From: Luteibacter rhizovicinus
GTDB lineage: Bacteria; Pseudomonadota; Gammaproteobacteria; Xanthomonadales; Rhodanobacteraceae
Direction: 5' to 3'
Assembly: GCF_004342265.1 (NCBI RefSeq)
Contig: NZ_SMCS01000001.1
Location: forward strand, 310,001 to 374,000
DNA length: 64,000 bases
Part shown: piece by piece, positions 36,001-45,117 of the stretch
Layout of the letters: each line of letters starts with the position of its first letter
Position numbering within the stretch: position 1 is the first letter of the stretch
Notes under the pieces: generated by a model
Database searches by the model: none
What the model saw: the letters and a program-made list of their open reading frames with translations, nothing else
What the model was told of the DNA's origin: nothing
Translations under genes and position numbers: made by a program

Positions 36001-36526
36001 CGCGCTCGAAACGCTGGAAGGCGCCATCAAGAAGATCGACCGCGAGACGCGTCAGCGTTTCAAGGAAACCTTCGACCGCGTCAACGCTGGCGTGCAGGAA
36101 CTCTTCCCACGCCTGTTCGGCGGCGGTCACGCTTATCTGGAACTGACCGGCGAAGACCTGCTGGACACCGGCGTCGCCATCATGGCGCGGCCGCCGGGCA
36201 AGCGCGTCAGCAACATCACGCTGCTCTCCGGCGGCGAGAAGGCGCTGACCGCGGTGTCCCTGGTATTCGCGATCTTCGGCCTGAATCCGGCGCCGTTCTG
36301 CCTGCTCGACGAGGTCGACGCACCGCTGGACGAGGCCAACGTGGGCCGTTTCTCGGCCATGGTGCGCGAGATGAGCGAAAAGGTGCAGTTCATCTTTGTC
36401 AGCCATAACAAGGCGACGATGGAAGCCGCACAGCAGCTGTGTGGCGTTACGATGCGCGAACCGGGCGTCTCCCGTCTCGTCCAGGTCGATCTGGCCGAGG
36501 CGTCCAAGCTCGTTGGCGCGGCGTAG
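33026..36526 (+). CDS. smc: Chromosome segregation protein SMC
   Basis: A 1166-residue SMC ATPase that compacts and segregates the chromosome with ScpA and ScpB. The N-terminal head has Walker A GPNGCGKSN (residues 31-39). Long coiled coils cover about 170-500 and 660-1000, with a hinge near 515-640 (GGYESAVETVLAGVLDGVLVD region). The C-terminal head has the signature LLSGGEKALTAVS (near 1067) and Walker B FCLLDEVDAPLDEANV. The length is standard. It is followed 18 nt later by zipA, the order seen in related gammaproteobacteria. Confidence 0.96.
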   Translation: MRLTTIKLAGFKSFVDPTTLHLPTNMTGVVGPNGCGKSNIIDAIRWVMGESAASRLRGDSLTDVIFSGSSARKPVGQATVELIFDNSDGTIQGEYATYAEISVKRLVSRDGQSSYYLNGARCRRRDITDLFLGTGLGPRSYSIIEQGMISQIIEAAPEELRMHLEEAAGISKYKERRKETESRIKATRENLDRVRDVRDEVDKQLDHLNRQARAAERWKALKEEQTRREAELRALEYRTLHRKHEGEGDGLRQAELEIEKRIAEQRQVEAQLESVRDRHQGASEHLNVVQADVYKVGSEIARVEQQVRHNRDLSERLTRARGEAEREHDELHGHISADREQIEALRLALAEGEPRLEALQQIQDETGDTQRVTETRLADWQSRWDTHTRSAGEAARAAEVERTKLAYLDRQAIDLSKRREGLEAEQKATDITALEAGAESLDIEHDTQRERVESLGSLLDQHKVAHERVLDEERQVQSSLNEARQQLQTARGRQASLEALQHAALGQEETAASGWLARLGLDKSRRLGEALQVDGGYESAVETVLAGVLDGVLVDSPMALSGEFAELGQADVALFAREQGGPGPAGTLAAHVRGPVAAVALLSQVYVADSVEDARARIDTLAPHQSVITRDGAWMGPNWARILRAQGNQVGVLARERDIRQLADQIESLEGSTEEWTEQLETLRTRKFETERQRDDAQRELYAAHRRLSELAGQLQSHRGKMETARARSEKVAGEISVLVEQLDELEGTTRESRARLDESVGNMGDMEDERRALENERRELLEAREEARINAREAAEQSHQLALGMESKRSALSSLEQALARMDTQLRQIVARRTEIEEQLAAGSDPIAELEAERQTYLDQRLLVDKQLVEARRALEDCDAEFRRLEQERQRIEHVLNQVRESVGEKRLAAQALHLRAQQLADAIVASGLELDALLTELAEDAEPDRWQQQLVDLAQKIQRLEPVNLAAIQEHAEQSQRKEYLDAQLADLGSALETLEGAIKKIDRETRQRFKETFDRVNAGVQELFPRLFGGGHAYLELTGEDLLDTGVAIMARPPGKRVSNITLLSGGEKALTAVSLVFAIFGLNPAPFCLLDEVDAPLDEANVGRFSAMVREMSEKVQFIFVSHNKATMEAAQQLCGVTMREPGVSRLVQVDLAEASKLVGAA

Positions 36527-36544
36527 GCTAATAAAGGAATGACT

Positions 36545-37510
36545 ATGAATCCCATACTGGCGCTTGCCTGGAACCCTGCGGTCGGCATCCCCTTGCTGGT
36601 CGTCGGCATCATCGCGCTCGTGCTGCTCTGGCTGTTCGGTCAGCCGCGCAAGGAGCAGGGGCGGCGCAAGATCCTGCCGCAGCAGCCCACCGAGCGCCGC
36701 GAGCCGGTCATGGGCGACGAAGGGGCCGACGATTTCATCGACGATTCCCGCGACCCGCTGTTCACCGCATCCCCGACGCAGGGCGAACTCGACGTCGACC
36801 TGCGTGCCGAGCTGGAACGGCTTGGCGCCTCGCTGGCGGGTGAACGTGCCGGCCGCGGCGAGCGTGCGGAACGCATCGAGCCGGGTTTCTCGCCCGATTA
36901 CTCCGCCGACGCCGTGGAGCCGCATGCCACGCGGCATGACATCGACGACCTGACCATTCATGCACCGAGCACGGCCCCCGCGCCGGCACCTGCGCCCGCC
37001 CCGGTTGCGCCGCCGCCCCGGGTCCCGCCGCGCTCGGATCTCGGGCGCCGTCCGCCGACCGCACCGGTCGAACGGATCGTCAGCCTGTACGTCGTGGCGC
37101 GCGAAGGCACCCGCTTCAATGGGTCCGATCTCGTGGTCGCCGCCGAAAAAGCCGGTCTCGAATTCGGCGATATGGGTATTTATCACCGTCTGGTCGATGG
37201 CCGTCCCGAGCTGGGGCCGATTTTCAGCGTCGCCAATATGGTTAAGCCGGGCAATTTCGACATGACGCGCGTCACGACCATGCTGACCCCCGGCCTGAGC
37301 TTCTTCATGGCGTTGCCGGGTCCGGCTCCGGCGCTGGACGCGTGGGACGCCATGCTGCCCACCGCGCAGCGACTGGCCGAACTGCTGGACGGCCTGGTCC
37401 TGGACGAAGAGCGCAACGCGCTCGGTCGCCAGCGCATTGCGCACATCCGCGACGAACTGCGCGGCTGGGATCGCGGTCACGAAGGCGAAGAGATCAAGTT
37501 CGGACAGTAA
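36545..37510 (+). CDS. zipA: Cell division protein ZipA
   Basis: A 321-residue ZipA with a single N-terminal membrane segment (IPLLVVGIIALVLLWLFG), a charged then Pro/Ala-rich linker (APAPAPAPAPVAPPPRVPPR), and the C-terminal FtsZ-binding domain from about residue 180 (VERIVSLYVVAREGTRFNG, FGDMGIYHRL, FSVANMVKPGNFD, LTPGLSFFMALPG). It tethers FtsZ to the inner membrane. AAAGGA ends directly before an ATG at 36539 but sits 6 nt before ATG 36545, which I therefore prefer. In many relatives ligA follows; here a REP element and a PaiB-like gene follow instead. Confidence 0.94.
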   Translation: MNPILALAWNPAVGIPLLVVGIIALVLLWLFGQPRKEQGRRKILPQQPTERREPVMGDEGADDFIDDSRDPLFTASPTQGELDVDLRAELERLGASLAGERAGRGERAERIEPGFSPDYSADAVEPHATRHDIDDLTIHAPSTAPAPAPAPAPVAPPPRVPPRSDLGRRPPTAPVERIVSLYVVAREGTRFNGSDLVVAAEKAGLEFGDMGIYHRLVDGRPELGPIFSVANMVKPGNFDMTRVTTMLTPGLSFFMALPGPAPALDAWDAMLPTAQRLAELLDGLVLDEERNALGRQRIAHIRDELRGWDRGHEGEEIKFGQ

Positions 37511-37542
37511 CCCGGCCTTGTCCACGCGGCAACACATGCTCG

Positions 37543-37681
37543 TGTAGGAGCCCGCTTGCGGGCGAAAGCCAACAGGGCGAGGGAGACGGATGCTCACCTT
37601 CGCGAGCCCGATCTGCGGGCTGCGGATGTCACGCAGGGCATCTCCGCTACGTTGGCTTTCGCCCGCAAGCGGGCTCCTACA
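37543..37681. repeat. Palindromic REP/BIME-like element, copy B (139 bp)
   Basis: Same element as at 5936-6074 and exactly the same length. The left arm starts TGTAGGAGCCCGCTTGCGGG; the right arm, ending in GCAAGCGGGCTCCTACA, is a near-perfect inverted copy. The interior differs at scattered positions but keeps CGGATGCTCACC and GCGGATGTCACGCA. It lies 32 nt after the zipA stop codon. The perfect arms suggest a more recent copy than A. Confidence 0.92.
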
Positions 37682-37710
37682 CACACGCGGTCCGTACGCC
37701 TCGAGAACGC

Positions 37711-37716
37711 TACAAT
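37711..37716 (+). promoter_or_regulatory. Possible -10 element of the PaiB-like gene
   Basis: TACAAT lies 7 nt before the start codon at 37724. If used, transcription would begin at or next to the ATG, making a leaderless message. No good -35 element is visible. Confidence 0.35.
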
Positions 37717-37723
37717 CGGCGTC

Positions 37724-38350
37724 ATGTATACCCCCACCGCCTTCGCCGAAACCCGCCTGTCCGTCCTCCACGACACCATGGAGTCGATCGGCTTCGCGGC
37801 CTTTGTCACCCACGGTCCCGAAGGCATCGTGGCGACCCACCTGCCGCTGATCCTTGCCCGCGACGAAGGTCCGTTCGGCACGCTCTATGGTCACGTGGCC
37901 CGGCCGAATACCCATGCGACGCCCCCGGACGGCGAAGCGCTGGCGATGTTCGCCGGTCCACACGCCTATATCTCGCCCAATGGTTACCCGGGCAAGGCGA
38001 CGCACGGCCGCGAAGTTCCGACCTGGAACTACATCGCCGTCCACGCGTACGGCGTGCCGGAACGCTTCGACGATCCCACGCGACTGCGCGATCTGCTGGT
38101 TCGTCTGACGACGCGTCACGAAGCGGCCACCCAGTCCCGCCCCTGGAGCGTGGACGACGCGCCGTCCGACTACGTCGAACGCCTGCTCGGCGCCATCGTC
38201 GGGCTGCGCATTCCCATCGCCCGCATCGAAGGGAAATGGAAGCTCAGCCAGAACCGCACGGCGGACGATCGCCTCGGTGCGGCGAGTCTGCTCGCGAATC
38301 GCGATGGCGACGACGAGCAGTCCATTGCACGGCAAATGCGCGATATCTAG
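37724..38350 (+). CDS. FMN-binding PaiB-family protein (putative negative transcriptional regulator)
   Basis: A 208-residue protein of the PaiB/FMN-binding split-barrel family. Visible blocks are MYTPTAFAETR, THLPLILARDEGPFGTLYGHVARPN, YISPNGYPGKATHGREVPTW (split to stay within the family motif), NYIAVHAYG and the C-terminal KWKLSQNRTADDR. Bacillus PaiB regulates sporulation and protease genes, but proteobacterial members may be flavin enzymes. A longer frame to 37556 would run into the REP element and is not supported. It stands alone between a REP element and the glucan operon. Confidence 0.88.
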   Translation: MYTPTAFAETRLSVLHDTMESIGFAAFVTHGPEGIVATHLPLILARDEGPFGTLYGHVARPNTHATPPDGEALAMFAGPHAYISPNGYPGKATHGREVPTWNYIAVHAYGVPERFDDPTRLRDLLVRLTTRHEAATQSRPWSVDDAPSDYVERLLGAIVGLRIPIARIEGKWKLSQNRTADDRLGAASLLANRDGDDEQSIARQMRDI

Positions 38351-38502
38351 CGATTCGCGCATAAGACCAGCACACGTTCACACTACGGCAACACGGGCCT
38401 GCGTCACTGTGGGGGCCGTAAGCGTGCGTGACCTTCGTGCCTCCTTTGGCGCGATGCATACATCCGACTCGGCATGCTTGCTTCCTACTCTTGGGAGATC
38501 CC

Positions 38503-41500
38503 ATGTCGGCCAGTACCGAACGTCCGCCGTTTCGCATTTATTACCTCCACCCGCTGCTGGTGGGTGGACTGGCGAACTGGACGGCATGGCTGGATCACGC
38601 GGCAGCGCTCGGCTTTCGCCAACTGCTGATCGCGCCGCCTTTCGATGCGTCGACCAGCGGCGATGTCTTCGTCACCCGCGATTTCGACCGCCTGCATCCG
38701 ACGCTCACCGTCGAAGGGCATGCCGCACAGCGACTCGACCAGTTGGCCAAAGCGTGCCGGGCCCGCGATATGGCGCTGTGGCTGGACCTGCCGCTGGACG
38801 AACTGGCCTCCGACTCGCCCGTGCGGAACGAACACCCCGAATGGTTCCGCGCGGTGGCCGCCGAACACGGCACGCCCGATCCACGCTGGACGCCCGCGGA
38901 AAGCGACAGCGCGCGCTGGCGCCTCAATGATCCCGCCGTCGCCGATGCCGCCATCGCGTGGTGGGTCGAGCGGTTGAAGGCCTGGAGCGATGTGGGCATT
39001 CGCGGTTACCGGGTCATACATCCGCACCGGCTTTCCGCCACACGGTGGAAAACGCTTTTCGACGCGGTTCGGACGGACGCGCCGGATACCGTATTCGTCG
39101 CCTGGACGCCCGGAAGCACGCCGGACGAACTTGCCGCGTTGGCCGGTGCGGGATTCGATGCCACGGTTTCGTCGTCCAGTTGGTGGGATTTCCGTGCGCC
39201 GTGGTTCGCTCAGGAGGCGGCGCGTCTGGATGTCGTCGCTCCCGCGTTGGCGTGTCCCGAAGTGCCGTTCGCCACGCGGCTTGGCGATGCCATCGGCGAA
39301 GAAAATCAACGCGAGAGGGCGTATCACCGCGCTATCGATTTTTCCGTCGCGTCGCCGGCGGGCTGGATGATGCCCATGGGGTTCGAGTACGCGGTTCACG
39401 ACGCACTGGACCCGCGTCGCGGCGAACCGACCACGCCCGCGTCGATGGCCGCGAATGGCTCGGTCGACCTATCCGGCGTCGTGCGCAAGGCGAACGCCGT
39501 TCTGGATGCGAACGCGATGCGCATGCCGTACCGGAATATAGGTTCGGAGGGCCATGTTGCCGTTCTGCTGTCGACCAGCGAACTGGATCCCCGGCGCGCG
39601 GAGCAGGCGAGGCTGGTTCTGGTGAACGCGTCGCTGGATCGCGATGCGATCGTCCGTGCCGCGCACGCGCTGACGGGTGCGGCTTCGCACTTCGGACCGT
39701 ATGCGACCGCCGATGGCCGCAAAGTATTCGATGGGGGTGAAGACATCGTTCTGGCGCCCGGCGAGGTGGTCGCGCTGTCCGCCGGTCGCGCCACGCCCAT
39801 CCAGCGCAAACTCAGTGCAGCTCAGGCTAAAGAGTCGATCAAGGCGGCGACCGGCGCGTCGCGTCTGTGCATCGAAGCCGTCAGTCCCAGTGTGGACGAT
39901 GGCCGCTTTCCCGCGAAACGCATTGCCGGTCAGCGCATCGACGTAAGCGCGGACGTTTTCATGGACGGACACGACGTGCTGGCCGTGCGCCTGCAGTGGC
40001 GAGCGCAGGACGATAAGAGCTGGCACGAAGAAGTCATGACGGCGCAGGGAAACGACGTCTACACCGCCAGTTTCACGCCGACGCGTACCGGGCGTTTCGA
40101 ATATCGCATCGAAGCCTGGCGCGACGCTTTCGCGAGTTATCGCTACGAACTGGATACGAAACAGCGTGCCGGTGTGCCGGTGAGTCTCGAACTGGAGGAA
40201 GGTCGGCTGCTGGTGGAGGCGCGCGCGGCCAGCACGAACGGCGCGCGTGCCAGGGCCGTACGTTCGTTGCTCGCCAGTCTGAACAAGGCTGGGGAAAGCG
40301 AGCGTCTCGAGCTGTTGTTGTCCGAAGAAACGCTAGCCGATATGTCGGCATCCGATCCGCGCCCATTTGCCATTGCCTCCGCTCCGACATTGATCGTGGA
40401 CGTGGATCGCCGCGAAGCGGAGTTCGCGAGCTGGTACGAACTGTTTCCGCGGTCGCAGACGAGCGACGCGTCGCGCCACGGCACGTTCAACGACGTCATC
40501 GGCCGTTTGCCCGCGATCCGCGACATGGGTTTCGACGTGCTGTACTTCCCGCCGATCCATCCGATCGGCATGGCTTTCCGCAAGGGAAAGAACAATACGC
40601 TCACGCCGGGGCCGGACGATCCCGGCAGTCCGTACGCGATCGGCTCGCCGGAAGGCGGGCATACGGCGATCCATGCGCAGCTGGGCAGTATCGAGGACTT
40701 CCGCCGTCTTCGCGACGCGGCATACGAGCACGGGCTGGAACTCGCGCTCGACTTCGCCATCCAGTGTTCGCCGGATCATCCCTGGCTGAAGGAACACCCG
40801 GAATGGTTCGACTGGCGTCCCGACGGAAGCATCCGTTATGCGGAGAATCCGCCGAAGAAATACCAGGACATCGTCAATGTCGATTTCTACGCGGACGGTG
40901 CGGTGCCGTCGCTGTGGAACGCGCTGTGCGACGTGGTGCTGTACTGGGCGGGCGAGGGCGTGCGGACATTCCGCGTCGACAATCCGCATACCAAGCCGTT
41001 TCCGTTCTGGGAATGGATGATCGCGCGTGTGCGCTCGAAGTATCCCGACACGCTGTTCCTGTCCGAGGCCTTTACGCGTCCGAAGCCGATGTACCGTCTG
41101 GCCAAGGTCGGTTTCAGCCAGTCGTATACCTATTTCACCTGGCGCAATACGAAGCAGGAATTCATCGACTACCTGACGGAACTCACGCAGACGGCACCGA
41201 AGGATTTCTTCCGGCCGAATTTCTTCGTCAATACGCCGGACATCGATCCGTACTTCCTGCAGACCTCCGGCCGCCCGGGGTTCCTGATACGCGCCGCGCT
41301 GGCCACGACGCTCTCGGGTCTGTGGGGCGTCTACTCCGGTTTCGAACTGTGCGAAGGCACGCCGATACCCGGAAAAGAAGAGTATCTGGACTCGGAAAAG
41401 TATGAGATCAAGCCGCGCGACTGGACGATGCCCGGCAATATCATCGCCGAGATCACCCAGCTCAATCTCATCCGTCGCGCGCATCCGGCGTTGCAGAGTC

Positions 41501-41793
41501 ATCTCGGCATCCGTTTTCTCACGGCGCATAACGACCGGGTGCTGTTCTTCGAGAAGCGCGCACGCGACAGCGACGATATCGTGCTGGTCGCGATCAGCCT
41601 CGATCCGCATAACGCGCAGGGCGCCGACATCGAACTTCCGCTGGCCGACTGGGGTCTCGGAAGCGACGCTGTCGTCACCGTTCAGGACCTTCTGCACGAC
41701 CATCCCATTACCTGGCGCGGCGCGTATCAAAACGTATGGCTCGGCCTCGGCCAGCCATACGCCCTTTGGCATGTCCGGCTACCCGGAGTCTGA
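38503..41793 (+). CDS. glgE: GlgE maltosyltransferase with an extra N-terminal GH13-like module
   Basis: A 1096-residue protein. Residues about 453-1096 are a full GlgE, which transfers maltose from alpha-maltose-1-phosphate to alpha-1,4-glucan. The nucleophile is Asp826 (FRVDNPH), the acid/base Glu855 (FLSEAF) and the third Asp913 (NTPDID). Residues 1 to about 430 form a second GH13-like barrel in which the matching positions are changed: YRVIHPH (Ile172 for Asp) and FVAWTP (Trp201 for Glu), so it should be inactive and may bind glucan or stabilise the dimer. GGGAG lies just upstream of ATG 38503. It is the first gene of a seven-gene operon. Confidence 0.93.
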   Translation: MSASTERPPFRIYYLHPLLVGGLANWTAWLDHAAALGFRQLLIAPPFDASTSGDVFVTRDFDRLHPTLTVEGHAAQRLDQLAKACRARDMALWLDLPLDELASDSPVRNEHPEWFRAVAAEHGTPDPRWTPAESDSARWRLNDPAVADAAIAWWVERLKAWSDVGIRGYRVIHPHRLSATRWKTLFDAVRTDAPDTVFVAWTPGSTPDELAALAGAGFDATVSSSSWWDFRAPWFAQEAARLDVVAPALACPEVPFATRLGDAIGEENQRERAYHRAIDFSVASPAGWMMPMGFEYAVHDALDPRRGEPTTPASMAANGSVDLSGVVRKANAVLDANAMRMPYRNIGSEGHVAVLLSTSELDPRRAEQARLVLVNASLDRDAIVRAAHALTGAASHFGPYATADGRKVFDGGEDIVLAPGEVVALSAGRATPIQRKLSAAQAKESIKAATGASRLCIEAVSPSVDDGRFPAKRIAGQRIDVSADVFMDGHDVLAVRLQWRAQDDKSWHEEVMTAQGNDVYTASFTPTRTGRFEYRIEAWRDAFASYRYELDTKQRAGVPVSLELEEGRLLVEARAASTNGARARAVRSLLASLNKAGESERLELLLSEETLADMSASDPRPFAIASAPTLIVDVDRREAEFASWYELFPRSQTSDASRHGTFNDVIGRLPAIRDMGFDVLYFPPIHPIGMAFRKGKNNTLTPGPDDPGSPYAIGSPEGGHTAIHAQLGSIEDFRRLRDAAYEHGLELALDFAIQCSPDHPWLKEHPEWFDWRPDGSIRYAENPPKKYQDIVNVDFYADGAVPSLWNALCDVVLYWAGEGVRTFRVDNPHTKPFPFWEWMIARVRSKYPDTLFLSEAFTRPKPMYRLAKVGFSQSYTYFTWRNTKQEFIDYLTELTQTAPKDFFRPNFFVNTPDIDPYFLQTSGRPGFLIRAALATTLSGLWGVYSGFELCEGTPIPGKEEYLDSEKYEIKPRDWTMPGNIIAEITQLNLIRRAHPALQSHLGIRFLTAHNDRVLFFEKRARDSDDIVLVAISLDPHNAQGADIELPLADWGLGSDAVVTVQDLLHDHPITWRGAYQNVWLGLGQPYALWHVRLPGV

Positions 41794-41796
41794 TCC

Positions 41797-44700
41797 ATGG
41801 CACGACGAGTCAAAGCGCATAACGAAGCGGCCGCACCCGGATTCTCCGTCGATCCGCTCTGGTACAAGGATGCGATCATCTATCAGGTGCACCTGAAGTC
41901 GTTCTTCGACGCCAACGACGATGGCGTGGGCGATTTCCAGGGTCTGATCGACAAGCTCGACTACATCGCGGACCTTGGCGTGAATACGCTGTGGCTGCTG
42001 CCGTTCTATCCCAGTCCCCGGCGCGACGACGGCTACGACATCGCCGAATACAAGGCGGTGCATCCCGACTACGGCAAGCTGTCGGATGCGCGGCGCTTCA
42101 TCGCCGAAGCGCACGATCGCGGACTGCGTGTCATTACCGAGCTGGTCATCAATCATACGTCCGACCAGCATTCGTGGTTCCAGCGCGCACGTCACGCGAA
42201 GAAAGGTTCCGCCGCGCGCAACTTCTATGTCTGGTCGGACACCGATCAGGCTTACGACGGGACGCGCATCATTTTTCTGGACACCGAAAAATCGAACTGG
42301 ACCTGGGACCCGGTCGCGGGCCAGTACTTCTGGCATCGCTTCTTCTCGCACCAGCCCGATCTGAATTTCGACAATCCCGCCGTACTGAAGGCCGTGCTGG
42401 ACGTGATGCGTTTCTGGCTCGACATGGGTGTGGATGGCCTGCGCCTGGACGCCGTGCCGTATCTGATCGAGCGCGAAGGCACCAATAACGAGAACCTCCC
42501 CGAAACGCACGCCATCCTGAAGGTGATGCGCAAGGAGATCGACGAGCACTATCCCGACCGCATGCTGCTGGCGGAAGCCAACCAGTGGCCGGAAGACACG
42601 CAGGACTATTTCGGACAGGGCGACGAATGCCATATGGCGTTCCACTTCCCACTGATGCCGCGCATGTACATGGCGATCGCTCGAGAGGACCGCTTTCCCA
42701 TCACAGACATCATGCGGCAGACGCCCGCGATTCCCGACGCCTGCCAATGGGCGATTTTCCTGCGCAACCACGACGAACTCACGCTGGAAATGGTGACGGA
42801 TTCGGAACGCGACTATTTGTGGGAAACCTATGCCGCCGATCGTCGTGCGCGCATCAACCTGGGTATTCGTCGTCGCCTTGCTCCCTTGCTGGAGCGCGAC
42901 CGTCGACGCATCGAACTGATGAATGCGCTGCTGCTGACGATGCCGGGCACGCCGGTGCTCTATTACGGCGACGAGATCGGCATGGGCGACAACATCCATC
43001 TCGGCGACCGCGACGGCGTACGCACGCCGATGCAATGGTCCATCGACCGCAATGGCGGATTCTCCCGCGCCGATCCGGCCAGTCTGGTGCTGCCGCCGAT
43101 CATGGACCCGCTGTACGGCTATCAGGCGATCAACGTCGAAGCGCAGGCGCGCGATCCCCATTCGATGCTGAACTGGACGCGACGCATGCTGGCGGTGCGT
43201 AAGCGTTATAAGGCGTTCGGCCGTGGCACGCTGAAATTCCTTTATCCCGGCAATCGCAAAGTGCTGGCTTACCTTCGCGAGTTCGACGGCGATCAGGTGC
43301 TTTGCGTCGCGAACATGTCGCGCTCGCTGCAGGCCGTCGAGCTGGACCTGGCCGCTTTCGACGGCCAGGTTCCCATCGAAATCATGGGTGGATCGTCCTT
43401 CCCGCCGATCGGCCGTTTGCCTTATCTGCTTACGCTGCCGCCGTACGGTTTCTATGCGTTCCAGATATGCGCCAACGCGCAGATGCCCGACTGGCATGTG
43501 GAGCCAGCCGAGCCGATGCCCGATTACGAAACGCTGGTCGTGCGCGGTCCGCTGATCGAAGGCCCGGTCATGGCCCATCACCGGGGGGTGATCGAGCGCG
43601 AAGTGCTGCCGAAATATCTGGCGGTGCGGCGCTGGTTCAATGCCAAGGATCGCGGTATCGAAAGCGTCCATATCGTCTATGCGGCGGCATGGCCCGATCG
43701 TGGCGACGACCTCATCATCTGCGAGATTGAGGCCACGTTGAGCGATGGCGGCAAGCAGCGTTACAGCTTACCGGTGGGCATCGTGTGGGAGGACGAGAAT
43801 CCGTCGTCCCGCGCGCAGCAGCTGGCATTGGCGCGCGTGCGTCGCGGCCGTCGCATCGGTTTGCTTACCGACGGTTTCTCGCTGGAAGCGTTCGCATCGG
43901 GCCTGCTCATCGGGCTGCGCGACAATCTCCAGTTGCAGGTGCATGCCGGCGGCTCCATTCATTTCGAAACGACCGACGCGTTCGCGAAGCTGACCTTCCC
44001 ACCGGAGATCGAGAATCGCTGGATGCTCACCGAGCAGTCGAACAGCTCGATGATCCTGCACGACACCGGCGTGCTGAAGCTGTTCCGTCTGACCTCCGGC
44101 GGCATCAATCCCGAAGTGGAAATGTCCCGCTATCTCACCGAACACGGCTATGCGAATACGGCGCCACTGCTGGGCGAAGTGGTGCGAATCGACGATGCGG
44201 GCGAGCGTACGACGCTGGCGGTATTGCAGGGGTTCCTGCGCAATCAGGGCGATGCGTGGCGTTGGACGCTGGACTATCTGAGCCGCAGTTACGACGAATA
44301 CAGCCATTCGGACGATCCGGACCGGCGCGAGGAAATCGCCCGGGGTTACGACAGCTTCGCGCGCGCGGTGGGTACGCGTCTGGGCGAGCTGCATGCCGTA
44401 CTCGCTGCGCCGAGCGATGTCGATGCTTTCGCGCCACGCAAGGCAACGACGGCGGACGTGACAGCGTTGCGCGACTCGGTTCGCAAGCAGGTCGCTCGTG
44501 CGCTGGAGGCCACCGATGTGGCGGGAGCATCGCGAACGGATATGGATGAGGACGTCGCCGCCTTGCACGGTTTGGCCGATACGCTCGATCGTCGCATCGA
44601 CGCGCTGGCCCGGGCGGGCGAGGGCGCGCTGCTGACGCGCGCGCACGGCGATTTCCATCTGGGCCAGATCCTTGTGGTGCAGGACGATGCATACATCATC

Positions 44701-45117
44701 GACTTCGAAGGCGAGCCCGCGCGCACGCTGGCGGAGCGGCGTGCGAAGGTGATGTCGCTGCGCGATGTCGCCGGGTTCCTGCGCTCGCTGGACTATGCGG
44801 CCGCCATGGCGATGCGCGGCGAGGACGGCCTTGCCCCGGTCGAGGATGCGGGCTTCGGAGAATATCTCGCGCAGTTCCGCGAGCGGGCGGTCTCCGTCTT
44901 CCTGGCCGCTTATCGCACCGTGCTGGATACGGCCGCGGTGCGTTGGGTGGAAGCCGATGCGTTCGCACCGTTGCTCGAACTGTTCGTAATCGAGAAGGCG
45001 GCTTACGAAGTGAACTATGAAGCGGCGAACCGGCCGGGCTGGCTGGACGTTCCCGTGCGCGGGCTGCTGCACGCCGCCCGTGGCGATACCGCCAACGAGC
45101 TGGAGAACGACGCGTGA
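41797..45117 (+). CDS. treS: Trehalose synthase-maltokinase fusion
   Basis: A 1106-residue bifunctional enzyme. Residues 1 to about 550 are TreS, which interconverts trehalose and maltose: nucleophile Asp218 ([10 protein letters not shown]), acid/base Glu260 ([11 protein letters not shown]), and Asp326 (RNHDE). The C-terminal half is a maltokinase (Mak/Pep2-like) making maltose-1-phosphate with ATP. Its kinase motifs are HGDFHLGQ (residues 950-957) and IIDFEGEP (Asp969). Maltose can thus be phosphorylated as it forms and passed to GlgE, encoded 3 nt upstream. The glgB start overlaps its stop (GTGA). Fusions of this kind are common in proteobacteria. Confidence 0.95.
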   Translation: MARRVKAHNEAAAPGFSVDPLWYKDAIIYQVHLKSFFDANDDGVGDFQGLIDKLDYIADLGVNTLWLLPFYPSPRRDDGYDIAEYKAVHPDYGKLSDARRFIAEAHDRGLRVITELVINHTSDQHSWFQRARHAKKGSAARNFYVWSDTDQAYDGTRIIFLDTEKSNWTWDPVAGQYFWHRFFSHQPDLNFDNPAVLKAVLDVMRFWLDMGVDGLRLDAVPYLIEREGTNNENLPETHAILKVMRKEIDEHYPDRMLLAEANQWPEDTQDYFGQGDECHMAFHFPLMPRMYMAIAREDRFPITDIMRQTPAIPDACQWAIFLRNHDELTLEMVTDSERDYLWETYAADRRARINLGIRRRLAPLLERDRRRIELMNALLLTMPGTPVLYYGDEIGMGDNIHLGDRDGVRTPMQWSIDRNGGFSRADPASLVLPPIMDPLYGYQAINVEAQARDPHSMLNWTRRMLAVRKRYKAFGRGTLKFLYPGNRKVLAYLREFDGDQVLCVANMSRSLQAVELDLAAFDGQVPIEIMGGSSFPPIGRLPYLLTLPPYGFYAFQICANAQMPDWHVEPAEPMPDYETLVVRGPLIEGPVMAHHRGVIEREVLPKYLAVRRWFNAKDRGIESVHIVYAAAWPDRGDDLIICEIEATLSDGGKQRYSLPVGIVWEDENPSSRAQQLALARVRRGRRIGLLTDGFSLEAFASGLLIGLRDNLQLQVHAGGSIHFETTDAFAKLTFPPEIENRWMLTEQSNSSMILHDTGVLKLFRLTSGGINPEVEMSRYLTEHGYANTAPLLGEVVRIDDAGERTTLAVLQGFLRNQGDAWRWTLDYLSRSYDEYSHSDDPDRREEIARGYDSFARAVGTRLGELHAVLAAPSDVDAFAPRKATTADVTALRDSVRKQVARALEATDVAGASRTDMDEDVAALHGLADTLDRRIDALARAGEGALLTRAHGDFHLGQILVVQDDAYIIDFEGEPARTLAERRAKVMSLRDVAGFLRSLDYAAAMAMRGEDGLAPVEDAGFGEYLAQFRERAVSVFLAAYRTVLDTAAVRWVEADAFAPLLELFVIEKAAYEVNYEAANRPGWLDVPVRGLLHAARGDTANELENDA

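Noticed and set aside
32756-38362. A minus-strand open frame of 1868 codons opposite smc, zipA and the PaiB-like gene
   Set aside because: It is antisense to three well-supported genes and to a REP element, has no recognisable domain, and such long shadow frames are expected in GC-rich DNA with strong third-position bias.
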